Shown here one piece after another: positions 7,854-16,045 of a stretch of DNA of 64,000 bases. The notes under the pieces are model-generated. The model worked only from the letters and a program-made list of their open reading frames with translations. It was not told where the DNA came from and searched no databases. The DNA comes from Falsirhodobacter deserti (GTDB lineage: Bacteria > Pseudomonadota > Alphaproteobacteria > Rhodobacterales > Rhodobacteraceae). Location: assembly GCF_004015795.1 (NCBI RefSeq), contig NZ_ML137221.1:62001-126000 (forward strand). Direction: 5' to 3'. Made by a program: the position numbers and the translations under genes. Every line of letters begins with the position of its first letter. Position 1 is the stretch's first letter.

Positions 7854-8774
7854 TCAGTTTCCTCGATAAACCTGCCGGCTCGCTTCAAGGATGGCGCGAG
7901 CACCCTCGACAGCTTCATCGCGTTCAGGCGTGGTGGCGTGCAGTTGATATGCATCGGCCGCAATGGCATACAGCGCGTTCAGACCGTCATTCCCCACAAT
8001 GACAGCGTGATCGCCCGGGGAGAACCAACCTGCCTCCCTTGCCTGCCGAAATTCCTGCCCGATCACAAGGCCGGAAACGTAGCTTCGAATCTCCTCCGCC
8101 GAAAGGCGTCCGGCCAGCACGCCAGTTCGGGCGGCGAACAAAAGTGACAACATCGCACCCGATGCGGCAGCGTCGGCCAGTCCGCGGCGGAACGCCAGCG
8201 GATCATCCACAGGGGGCGTTGCCGCGCCACGGGCCACAAACGAATGGTTTATCAGCAAGGCGAACATCTCGCCCGTAATAAAGGTCTGGAACCTGATGAT
8301 GCGCCGCCCCTCCACGCGCGCCCATTTGCTGTGGGTGCCCGGCAAGATCACGGTTGCGTCCTCTCCCAGACCGTGGCCAACGATCTGCGTCTCCTCTCCG
8401 CGCATCACGTCGGGAAACGGCTCGAGTTTCTGATCCGTCAGGCCGGGAAGGAACACGATCTCGGCCCCGTTCGAAAGGCTGCGCCGGATCGTGCCCCGGG
8501 CAAGATCCGCGACACCTGCGGGGCAAGAAACATAGGGCACCTCCACCCATCCGTTGCGGCTGGTGATCATTCCCATCGCCACAACAGGCACAGGGCCGTG
8601 CGCGGTGAACCAGCCAGATAATGCTGCCATCAGAACACCCTCATGTTCTCCGGCTTTCAGCGTCGAAATCCCTTGCGCGGTTTCCAGTTGATCAAGCCGC
8701 GCACCGTCGCCTCCTACCAGTGTGGCTCTCAGCGATGTGGTGCCCCAGTCGATCACGATTGCCTTGTCGGTCAT
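7854..8774 (-). CDS. dgoK: 2-dehydro-3-deoxygalactonokinase
   Basis: The 306-residue protein fits DgoK over its full length: N-terminal IDWGTTSLRATLVGG phosphate-binding strand, VVAMGMITSRNGWVEVPYV, LPGTHSKWARVEG and FITGEMFALL. DgoK phosphorylates 2-keto-3-deoxygalactonate with ATP to the 6-phosphate, the fourth step of De Ley-Doudoroff galactose breakdown. The gene is divergent from the operon starting at 8883, with 108 bases between them, and no DgoA-type KDPGal aldolase lies beside it. The nearest aldolase-like gene is the DapA-family lyase across the divergent promoter. Start ATG at 8774 is followed directly by the conserved strand. Confidence 0.92.
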   Translation of the reverse strand: MTDKAIVIDWGTTSLRATLVGGDGARLDQLETAQGISTLKAGEHEGVLMAALSGWFTAHGPVPVVAMGMITSRNGWVEVPYVSCPAGVADLARGTIRRSLSNGAEIVFLPGLTDQKLEPFPDVMRGEETQIVGHGLGEDATVILPGTHSKWARVEGRRIIRFQTFITGEMFALLINHSFVARGAATPPVDDPLAFRRGLADAAASGAMLSLLFAARTGVLAGRLSAEEIRSYVSGLVIGQEFRQAREAGWFSPGDHAVIVGNDGLNALYAIAADAYQLHATTPERDEAVEGARAILEASRQVYRGN

Positions 8775-8882
8775 CTGCGCTCCTCCCTCGACAGATAAGT
8801 CTTGTCATAAGCACGTCAGGGTTGTAGTGTCAACTTGCGCGACAGAAGTATCGCATTGTGGCACCTTGGGAGGGGTAGCAAA

Positions 8883-9788
8883 ATGATCGATAAGCTGCGA
8901 GGCATTTGCCCCGTCCTGCCGACACCATTCAAAAGTGACGGAGGGGTGGATGTGAACGCGCTGTCGGCGCTCGTTCAGTTCGCCTTGGACGCAGGCGTCG
9001 ACGGCCTTGTATTTCCCGGCTTTGCCAGCGAGGTGGAGATGCTGTCTGAAGACGAGCGGGCCCGCCTGCTGGAGGTGGTGATCCGCACGGCAGATGGTCG
9101 CGCACCCGTGATTGCCGGTGCCAGCGCCCCTGATTGGGAGGAGGTCGTCCGGCACGGGCGCACTGCCGCCGCATTGGGTGTGCGCCACCTTATGGTGCAA
9201 CCGCCCAAATCCGTCGGTACCGCTGCGGACGGGCTGATTGCGTTCCTTGGCCACATCCTTGATGCGCTGCCCGGGTTGGAGATCATCCTGCAGAATGCAC
9301 CTGCCCCGCGCGGATCGGACCTGTCGCCACAAGCCATCGTGCAGATCCTGCACGCCCTGCCCCGCATCGCCTATGTCAAGGAGGAGACGCTGCCCGCGGG
9401 TCCTGCGATCAGCCACATCCTCGCCCATGCCCCTGCCTCGCTGAAGGGTGTGATCGGCGGTGGCGGGGCACGGTATATTCTTGACGAATACGCCCGTGGC
9501 GCAACCGCCGCCATGCCGGCGCTGGAGATTGTCGATGCGCATGTAGCCCTTGACCGCGCATGGCGAGAGGGGCGGACGCAGGACGCGCGCGACATCTATG
9601 TCCGCACCCTGCCCCTGCTGGCGCTGCAGGCTGTATACCGTATGCGCCTGACCAAGCATGTCCTGATGCGGCGCGGTGTTCTGGCAAACAGCATCGTCCG
9701 CGCACCGACGCCGGAACCCGATGCCATGGCAATCGCCGATATCGACGCCAACCTGGCAGCCCTCGGCCTGATGACGGAGGCCGCATGA
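8883..9788 (+). CDS. DapA-family lyase (2-keto-3-deoxy sugar-acid aldolase or dehydratase)
   Basis: The 301-residue TIM barrel belongs to the dihydrodipicolinate synthase/N-acetylneuraminate lyase family. The Schiff-base lysine lies in YVKEETLPAG (about residue 166). The usual GTTGE loop is replaced by GFASEVEMLS, which argues against a true DapA. The context (enolase-superfamily dehydratase overlapping its 3' end by 4 bases, sugar ABC transporter, dgoK opposite) points to cleavage or dehydration of a 2-keto-3-deoxy aldonate. The ATG at 8883 is chosen because GGGAGGGG sits just upstream at 8867-8874. This is the first gene of a long operon running to about 18.5 kb. Confidence 0.85.
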   Translation: MIDKLRGICPVLPTPFKSDGGVDVNALSALVQFALDAGVDGLVFPGFASEVEMLSEDERARLLEVVIRTADGRAPVIAGASAPDWEEVVRHGRTAAALGVRHLMVQPPKSVGTAADGLIAFLGHILDALPGLEIILQNAPAPRGSDLSPQAIVQILHALPRIAYVKEETLPAGPAISHILAHAPASLKGVIGGGGARYILDEYARGATAAMPALEIVDAHVALDRAWREGRTQDARDIYVRTLPLLALQAVYRMRLTKHVLMRRGVLANSIVRAPTPEPDAMAIADIDANLAALGLMTEAA

Positions 9789-10951
9789 CCAGCCCCGTCG
9801 CCACTGTCGAAGTGTTCACCCTGACCCAGCCGCGCCAGACCCCCTACCTTGGTGCGCTGCGCCCGGGAGAGGCGGTGAATCCCAATGGCTACATCGTCAG
9901 GCAGCGCAACCGCACCGTTTATCCCACCTTCGACCGCAGCGTACTGGTCCGCCTGACGACGCAGGCCGGAACCGTCGGCTGGGGAGAAACCTATGGCATC
10001 GTCGCCCCCGGCGCGGTGGCCGCCATCATCAATGACCTGCTGGCGGGCTTCGTGATCGGGCGCGTGGCCACGGACCCTGCCGCGATCTATGACGACCTGT
10101 ATGACCTGATGCGCGTGCGCGGCTATACCGGCGGGTTCTATGTCGATGCGCTTGCCGCGCTGGACATCGCGTTGTGGGACATCGCCGGACATGAGGCGGG
10201 GCGGTCGGTGCGCGATCTTCTGGGCGGGGGCACGGATAGGATTCCCGCCTACGTCTCCGGCCTGCCGGAAAAGACGATGGCCGCTCGAGCGGATCTTGCC
10301 CGCCACTGGCAGGACCGTGGCTTTTCCGCCTTCAAGTTCGCCACTCCCGTCGCCGATGACGGTCCGGCGGCCGAGATGGACAGCCTGCGCGGCGCACTTG
10401 GCCCCGCTGCAAAAATCGCCGCCGACATGCACTGGAACCAGACGGCGGACGAAGCCCTGGCGCTGATTGCCGCCATGGCTCCCTTCGATCCCTGGTTCGC
10501 CGAAGCGCCCGTCTATACCGAGGATATCGCGGGACTGGAGGCCGTCACCCACCGCACCGACATTCCCATCGCCGTGGGCGAGGAATGGCGCACCCCCTGG
10601 GACATGCGCATGCGGATCGATCGCTGCCGCATCGCCATCGTGCAGCCCGAAATGGGCCACAAGGGCATTACCAACGTCACCCGCATCGGGGCATTGGCCG
10701 CCGACAAGGGGATCGACGTGATCCCCCATGCAACGGTGGGCGCGGGAATATTCCTTGCCGCCAGCCTTCAGGCAGCCTCTACCTTACCCACGCTGAAGGG
10801 GCATGAGTTCCAGCATTCGATCTTCGAGCCGAACCGGCAGCTTCTGCAGGGGAACATGGATTGCCGGGAAGGGCAGTATCATCTGCCCGACGGCCCCGGC
10901 CTTGGCGTCGCCCCATCCGATGAGGCGCTGCGACGGCTTCAACCAATCTGA
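9785..10951 (+). CDS. Mandelate racemase/muconate lactonizing enzyme family acid-sugar dehydratase
   Basis: The 388-residue protein is an enolase-superfamily member with an N-terminal capping domain and a barrel carrying likely metal ligands in AADMHWNQT (D), AEAPVYTED (E) and VGEEWRT (E), plus a late histidine in VIPHATVGAG. The D-x-H arrangement after the first ligand recalls D-galactonate and mannonate dehydratases, where that histidine acts in catalysis. The usual KxK pair is replaced by KFA, so only one lysine remains. It likely dehydrates an aldonate or aldarate to a 2-keto-3-deoxy acid for the lyase encoded just before it (ATGA overlap). The exact substrate is not readable from the sequence. 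Confidence 0.85.
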   Translation: MTSPVATVEVFTLTQPRQTPYLGALRPGEAVNPNGYIVRQRNRTVYPTFDRSVLVRLTTQAGTVGWGETYGIVAPGAVAAIINDLLAGFVIGRVATDPAAIYDDLYDLMRVRGYTGGFYVDALAALDIALWDIAGHEAGRSVRDLLGGGTDRIPAYVSGLPEKTMAARADLARHWQDRGFSAFKFATPVADDGPAAEMDSLRGALGPAAKIAADMHWNQTADEALALIAAMAPFDPWFAEAPVYTEDIAGLEAVTHRTDIPIAVGEEWRTPWDMRMRIDRCRIAIVQPEMGHKGITNVTRIGALAADKGIDVIPHATVGAGIFLAASLQAASTLPTLKGHEFQHSIFEPNRQLLQGNMDCREGQYHLPDGPGLGVAPSDEALRRLQPI

Positions 10952-10976
10952 TCACGTCTTTTGGGAGGAGGACACG

Positions 10977-12239
10977 ATGAGAAGGCTATACGGGAGACTT
11001 ATGGCAGGCGCGGCCCTGTCCGCATTGTTGCTGGCGGGCGCGGCGCAGGCGGATACGAGGCTGAAATTCATTTCGTGGCAAACCGATGACGGTGGCACGG
11101 GCGAATGGTGGCAATCGGCCATCGACGCGTTCGAAGCCTCCCATCCCGGCGTCACGATCGAATTCACGAAGGCCGATCGCAGCACCTATGCCGATACGAT
11201 GACCACCCTGTTCGCGGCGGGCGATCCGCCGCAGATCGTGCATCTGGCGTCATTCGAATTCCAGATGTTCGGTGACAGCGGCTGGCTGGAACCGCTGGAC
11301 CCGTGGATCGAGAAGTCCGGCATCGACATGACAGGATGGGCGGGCCAGAAAACCTGCCAGATGAACGGCGAAACCGTCTGCATCATGATGAACTACTTCG
11401 GGTACATCATGGCGTATAACCGGAAGATCCTGACAGAGGCCGGACTGGAACCCCCGACCGACTGGGACAGCTATCTTGCTGTCGCGCGGGCCACGACCAA
11501 GGATCTGAACGGCGACGGGATCATGGACCAGTTCGGCACCGGCCACGAAACGCGTGGCGGTGCGGGACAGTATCTGACCGAGATGCTGAACTACATCCTG
11601 GATGCGGGCGCCTATTGGACCGACGCTGAAGGGAACGTGACCATCGACACGCCCGAGATGATCGAGGGCCTTACCCGCTGGAAAACCGTCATCGACGAAA
11701 AGCTGACGCCGATCGACATGGCTGCCAGCGAGGTTCGTAAGCTGTTCGCTGACGGAAAGATGGCGCTGAAGCTGGACGGCCCGTGGCTGTACGGCACAAC
11801 CGAGCGGGGAATAGCGAAGGACGACATCGTTTATGCCGCCCCGCCCTTCCATCCGCCGGTGGGTGGATCGTCAAATGTGCTGGCGATGCCCGCGGACATA
11901 CCGGAAGATGAAAAGGCGCTGGTCTGGGATTTCATCACCCTGACCATGTCGCCGGAGTTTCAGCGCACCTATGCAACCCTTGGCGGCAATACGCCCCCCA
12001 GCCCCACCGCCGACGTTTCGGGCGTGGAGGAGACCATCCCGCATTTCCCGCTGTTGCAGCAGACCATGACCGAGGCCGCCGAGGCGGGCGTGGACCGCAT
12101 TCCGACAGGGCTGGACCTTTATTATAACGAGTTCAGCAAGATGATCATGGAAGAAACGCAGCGGATGCTGATCCAGGGTCTCGCCCCGGCCGAGGTCGTC
12201 AAGACCATGCAGGCCAAGGCCGAGGACCTTCAGGGCTGA
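10977..12239 (+). CDS. Family 1 sugar ABC transporter substrate-binding protein
   Basis: The 420-residue SBP_bac_1 protein has a Sec signal (MRRLYGRLMAGAALSALLLA, cleavage after AQA near residue 25). Typical maltose/glycerol-phosphate binding-protein segments follow: FTKADRSTYADTMTTLFAAG, GDPPQIVHLASFEFQMF, FADGKMALKLDGPWLYG. It captures a sugar or sugar acid in the periplasm for the permease pair encoded directly downstream. A strong GGGAGGAGG site precedes the ATG at 10977, so this gene is probably translated at a higher rate than its neighbours, as is common for binding proteins. Confidence 0.93.
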   Translation: MRRLYGRLMAGAALSALLLAGAAQADTRLKFISWQTDDGGTGEWWQSAIDAFEASHPGVTIEFTKADRSTYADTMTTLFAAGDPPQIVHLASFEFQMFGDSGWLEPLDPWIEKSGIDMTGWAGQKTCQMNGETVCIMMNYFGYIMAYNRKILTEAGLEPPTDWDSYLAVARATTKDLNGDGIMDQFGTGHETRGGAGQYLTEMLNYILDAGAYWTDAEGNVTIDTPEMIEGLTRWKTVIDEKLTPIDMAASEVRKLFADGKMALKLDGPWLYGTTERGIAKDDIVYAAPPFHPPVGGSSNVLAMPADIPEDEKALVWDFITLTMSPEFQRTYATLGGNTPPSPTADVSGVEETIPHFPLLQQTMTEAAEAGVDRIPTGLDLYYNEFSKMIMEETQRMLIQGLAPAEVVKTMQAKAEDLQG

Positions 12240-12250
12240 AAGGCAGGGCG

Positions 12251-13177
12251 ATGACCCACATTCCGACACGTCGGCGGCGCAGGATCTTCGATCTGGCGCG
12301 GCCCAGCCGGCAGCACATTCTGGGCTATATCCTTATCGCGCCAGCCGTTATCATGGTCGCGCTCATTATCCTGTGGCCGCTGATGCTGGCGCTGGACCTG
12401 TCTTTGCAAAGGGTGAAGATCCCGCGCCTCGGGACAGCGCGCAAGCCGTTCACACTGGATAATTACGAGTGGCTGTTCCAGTCGACCGAGTTCTGGATGG
12501 CCTGCTGGATCACCCTGAAACTGGTGATCGTGGTATCCATCTGCTGCCTTGTCGTTGGCATGGCGACGGCGCTTCTGGTCAACCAGAGGTTCCGGGGCCG
12601 CAGATTGGCACGCCTTGGCATGGCCTTGCCCTGGGCCGTGCCAGAGATCATCGCCGTGGTCATCTTTGCATGGATGTTCGACAGCTCGTTCGGGTTGTTC
12701 GGCTGGGTGGCTGTGAAGCTGGGCATCGCGGACCACATGATCCCGTGGGTGAGCAGCCCCGCCGCCGCCTTCTGGGCTGTCGCGATCACGATGGTCTGGA
12801 AGGGCTTTCCCTTCGTATCGATCATGGTGCTGGCCGGGCTGCAATCAATTCCATCAGACTATTACGCCGCGGCAAAGGTGGACGGGGCCGGCGCCCTTCA
12901 ACGCTTTCGCTGGATCACCGTGCCCCTGCTGATGCCGGTGCTGGGGGTGACGATGGTGCTGACCACGCTGTGGGTGTTCCGCGATTTTTCCATCATCAAG
13001 GTTCTGACGCAGGGGGGGCCGCTCCGGAGCACGCAGACCCTGTCGATCATGACTTATGACCAGGCGTTCCAGTACCAGAACTATGGCCGTGCCGCCGCGG
13101 TGGGGATCGTGACGCTGGTTATCTGCATCATCGCAAGCGTCCTGATGCTGGGGCGCCGTGCCAAATCCATCTATTAG
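12251..13177 (+). CDS. Sugar ABC transporter permease, MalF/UgpA type
   Basis: The 308-residue inner-membrane protein has about six transmembrane helices (first one GYILIAPAVIMVALIILWPL). Its ATPase-contacting EAA-like loop reads DYYAAAKVDGAGALQRFRWI near residue 205. It pairs with the next permease to form the channel of a CUT1-type importer and lies 11 bases after the binding-protein gene. A basic N-terminus (PTRRRRRIFD) faces the cytoplasm. Confidence 0.93.
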   Translation: MTHIPTRRRRRIFDLARPSRQHILGYILIAPAVIMVALIILWPLMLALDLSLQRVKIPRLGTARKPFTLDNYEWLFQSTEFWMACWITLKLVIVVSICCLVVGMATALLVNQRFRGRRLARLGMALPWAVPEIIAVVIFAWMFDSSFGLFGWVAVKLGIADHMIPWVSSPAAAFWAVAITMVWKGFPFVSIMVLAGLQSIPSDYYAAAKVDGAGALQRFRWITVPLLMPVLGVTMVLTTLWVFRDFSIIKVLTQGGPLRSTQTLSIMTYDQAFQYQNYGRAAAVGIVTLVICIIASVLMLGRRAKSIY

Positions 13178-13186
13178 GGGGCGAGG

Positions 13187-14017
13187 ATGACACGCACACC
13201 ATTGCAGAGCCTGATCCTCTATGCCGTTGTGATCCTGACGCTGGGGCTGATCCTGTTCCCCGTCTACTGGCTTCTGGTCACGGCGCTGTCCACAACGGAC
13301 AAGCTCTATGCCCTGCCGCCGAAGTTCTGGCCGGTGGACCCCCACTGGGACATCTTCGCCCGCGTGTGGGAGGCCAAGCCGATCCTGCAATGGCTGACGA
13401 ACTCCCTGATCGCGGCGGTGGGGTCGGTCGCGCTGTCGATGCTGGTATCGGTCAGCGCAGGATATGCGCTGTCGCGCTATTCGATGCGCGGGGGGGCAGC
13501 GATGGGCATGTTCGTTCTGACCGCGAAGATGCTTCCCGCCACGCTGCTTGTCATCCCGCTCTTTTCCATCTTTGCCAAAGCCGGGATGATCGGCAGCCTT
13601 TGGACGCTGGTGATCGCCCATTCCACACTGATCATCCCCTTTGCGACATGGATGCTGAAGGGCTATTTCGACACCATCCCCAAGGAACTGGAACAGGCCG
13701 CGATGGTCGACGGATGCTCCCCCCTCGGCGCAATGGTGCGGGTGGTGCTGCCCATCGCCACGCCGGGGCTGGCGGCGACGGCGCTTTATGCCTTCGTGCT
13801 GTCCTGGGCCGACTATGCCTATGCCCGGACGTTCCTTGTGAACGCCCCCGACAACTGGACGGCCAACCTTGGCATCACCACGATGCAGGGCGAATACGTC
13901 ACCTATTGGAACGACATCTCGGCGGCGGCGATCTTTGTCGCGATCCCGATCATCGTCATCTACCTTTTTCTTGAACGTTATCTGGTCGGCGGCCTGACCG
14001 CAGGCGCGGAGAAATAA
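13187..14017 (+). CDS. Sugar ABC transporter permease, MalG/UgpE type
   Basis: The 276-residue membrane protein has six predicted helices, the MalG-type start (LYAVVILTLGLILFPVYWLL) and the EAA loop KELEQAAMVDGCSPLGAMVR near residue 170. It forms the second half of the CUT1 channel. The spacing to the upstream permease (9 bases) and the downstream ATPase (1 base) indicates one transcript. Confidence 0.93.
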   Translation: MTRTPLQSLILYAVVILTLGLILFPVYWLLVTALSTTDKLYALPPKFWPVDPHWDIFARVWEAKPILQWLTNSLIAAVGSVALSMLVSVSAGYALSRYSMRGGAAMGMFVLTAKMLPATLLVIPLFSIFAKAGMIGSLWTLVIAHSTLIIPFATWMLKGYFDTIPKELEQAAMVDGCSPLGAMVRVVLPIATPGLAATALYAFVLSWADYAYARTFLVNAPDNWTANLGITTMQGEYVTYWNDISAAAIFVAIPIIVIYLFLERYLVGGLTAGAEK

Positions 14018-14018
14018 C

Positions 14019-15095
14019 ATGGCCAACATATCCATCCGCAACGTGGAAAAATCCTACGGCGCGCTGAACGTACTGAAGCCCTTCTCGCTGGAGATCGAGG
14101 ACGGGGAGTTTGTCGTCCTCGTCGGACCTTCCGGATGCGGCAAATCGACGATGCTGAAGATCCTTGCCGGCCTGGAACCCGCGTCGGGCGGGCAGATCCT
14201 GATCGGAGGAGAGGACGTCACCGACCTTGCCCCCGGCGACCGCGACATCGCGATGGTGTTTCAGAACTACGCGCTTTATCCGCATCTGACGGTGCGCCAG
14301 AACGTGGGCTTCGGACTGAGGATGCGCGGCATGGATAGTGCCGAGATCACGCGTCGCGTCAATGACGCGGCACAGGTGCTTGAGATCGGGCCCTATCTTG
14401 ATCGCCGCCCCAAGGATTTGTCGGGCGGTCAGCGCCAGCGGGTTGCCCTTGGCCGCGCCATCGTCCGCCAGCCCCGCGCCTTCCTGATGGACGAGCCACT
14501 GTCGAACCTTGACGCCAAGCTTCGCGTCCATATGCGGGCCGAGATCGGCGCGCTGCACCAGCGCATCGGAACCACCACCGTCTATGTCACCCACGATCAG
14601 GTGGAAGCGATGACGATGGCAGACCGCGTGGTCATCATGCGCGGCGGCGAAATCCAGCAGATCGCCCCCCCCGAGGAGTTGTTCCAGCGCCCCGCCAACC
14701 TGTTCGTGGCCGGGTTCATCGGATCGCCGGGCATGAACATGGTCCGCGGCATGGCGTCGGGGGGGCGGCTTTCTGTTCTGGGACACGAGGTGGACCGCAG
14801 GGCCGGACGTGACGGCCCGGTGATCGTGGGTCTGCGGCCGGAGCATTTGCGAATTGGCGAAGGCCGCGCGCAATTTTCGGTGCGTCCGACGCTGGTCGAA
14901 AGCCTCGGCTCCGAGAAATACGTCTATTTCGACGCGGGCGCCCCCTACCGCACCGAAAGCGACAGCGAGCGGTCGAAGGGCCTGATCGCGCGCGTTGCCC
15001 ATTCCGGTCCCATCGCGGCAGGCAGCGAACTGGTCCTGGGATATGATCCGGACGATCTGCACCTGTTTGACGCGCAGACGGGGTTGGCGCTGTGA
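14019..15095 (+). CDS. Sugar ABC transporter ATP-binding protein, MalK/UgpC type
   Basis: The 358-residue ATPase has Walker A GPSGCGKST (about residues 37-45), Q-loop MVFQNYALYPHLT, signature LSGGQRQRVALGRA, Walker B FLMDEPLSNLD and H-loop YVTHDQVEAMTMADR. A C-terminal TOBE/OB regulatory domain follows (about residues 240-358). It energises the CUT1 importer encoded by the three preceding genes. Its stop overlaps the GTG start of the next gene (GTGA), which ties transport to catabolism. Confidence 0.95.
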   Translation: MANISIRNVEKSYGALNVLKPFSLEIEDGEFVVLVGPSGCGKSTMLKILAGLEPASGGQILIGGEDVTDLAPGDRDIAMVFQNYALYPHLTVRQNVGFGLRMRGMDSAEITRRVNDAAQVLEIGPYLDRRPKDLSGGQRQRVALGRAIVRQPRAFLMDEPLSNLDAKLRVHMRAEIGALHQRIGTTTVYVTHDQVEAMTMADRVVIMRGGEIQQIAPPEELFQRPANLFVAGFIGSPGMNMVRGMASGGRLSVLGHEVDRRAGRDGPVIVGLRPEHLRIGEGRAQFSVRPTLVESLGSEKYVYFDAGAPYRTESDSERSKGLIARVAHSGPIAAGSELVLGYDPDDLHLFDAQTGLAL

Positions 15096-16045
15096 TCCTC
15101 GTGACCGGATCGGCGGGCCGCATCGGGCGCGCCGTCATGGCTGCGTTGCGCGCTCAGGGGCGCGAGGTGCGCGGCTTCGATCTGCACGCGGACGCGCCCG
15201 ATATCGCCGGCGCGCTGGAGGACCGATCAGCCGTCATCGCCGCAATGGATCGCGTGACCGAGGTGCTGCATCTGGGTGCATTCATGTCATGGGCACCGCA
15301 GGACATCGACCGGATGTTTCGCGCCAACGTGGACGGCACACACCACCTGCTGGAAGCGGTGACGGATGTCCGTCGCTTCATCTTCGCCTCCTCGGGCGAG
15401 GTTTACCCCGAGAACCGCCCGAAATCACTGCCGGTGGACGAGGCTCACCCTCTGCAGCCAACAACACCCTATGGCCTGACGAAGTTGCTGGGCGAGGAGC
15501 TGGTGCGATTCCATCAGCGCGCGGGGCTGGAGACCGTGATCCTGCGGTTTTCCCACACGCAGGACGCAACGGAGCTTCTGGACGAGCGTAGCGTGTTTTC
15601 CGGGCCGCGCTTCTTCCTGCACCCCCGCATCCGCCAACAGGAAGCGTTGGGCAATGCTGCGACTGTCGCGGCCCTGCGCGCCGCCGATCCCGGCCATCCC
15701 GCGCATGTTCTGGCACGCAACGCAGCCGGCCGCCCCTATCGGATGCACATCACCGACACACGCGACATGGTGGCGGGCATCCTGCTGGCGCTGGATCACC
15801 CCGCCGCAGCAGGGCAAACCTTCAACCTTGGCGCGGACATGCCCGTGGATTTCGGCGATCTGCTGCCGCGCATGTCACAAGCAACGGGGCTGCCGCTTGT
15901 CACGGTCGATCTTCCCGGAGATGGCGTCTATTACGAAACCTCGAATGCGCGTATCCGCGACAAATTGGGATTCAGGACGGAATGGACGATCGACCGAATG
16001 CTGGAGGAGGCTTGTCTCGCACGGCGGCAGAGGGGGCTGATGTGA
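15092..16045 (+). CDS. NAD-dependent epimerase/dehydratase-family protein (uronate dehydrogenase-like)
   Basis: The 317-residue extended SDR has an N-terminal GSAGRIGRAV dinucleotide motif and the active-site YGLTKLLGE (YxxxK) near residue 128. The GSAGRIG start resembles uronate dehydrogenases, which oxidise C1 of uronates to lactones, but at 317 residues it is longer than classical Udh (about 265). In this operon it could supply the lactone for the SMP-30 domain encoded by the next gene. GTG start at 15092 overlaps the ATPase stop; the stop overlaps the next GTG. A sugar epimerase role is the alternative. Confidence 0.82.
   Translation: MILVTGSAGRIGRAVMAALRAQGREVRGFDLHADAPDIAGALEDRSAVIAAMDRVTEVLHLGAFMSWAPQDIDRMFRANVDGTHHLLEAVTDVRRFIFASSGEVYPENRPKSLPVDEAHPLQPTTPYGLTKLLGEELVRFHQRAGLETVILRFSHTQDATELLDERSVFSGPRFFLHPRIRQQEALGNAATVAALRAADPGHPAHVLARNAAGRPYRMHITDTRDMVAGILLALDHPAAAGQTFNLGADMPVDFGDLLPRMSQATGLPLVTVDLPGDGVYYETSNARIRDKLGFRTEWTIDRMLEEACLARRQRGLM

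Noticed and set aside
12854-14041. A 395-codon minus-strand frame
   Set aside because: Shadow of the two ABC permease genes; low complexity rich in R, D, H and Q.
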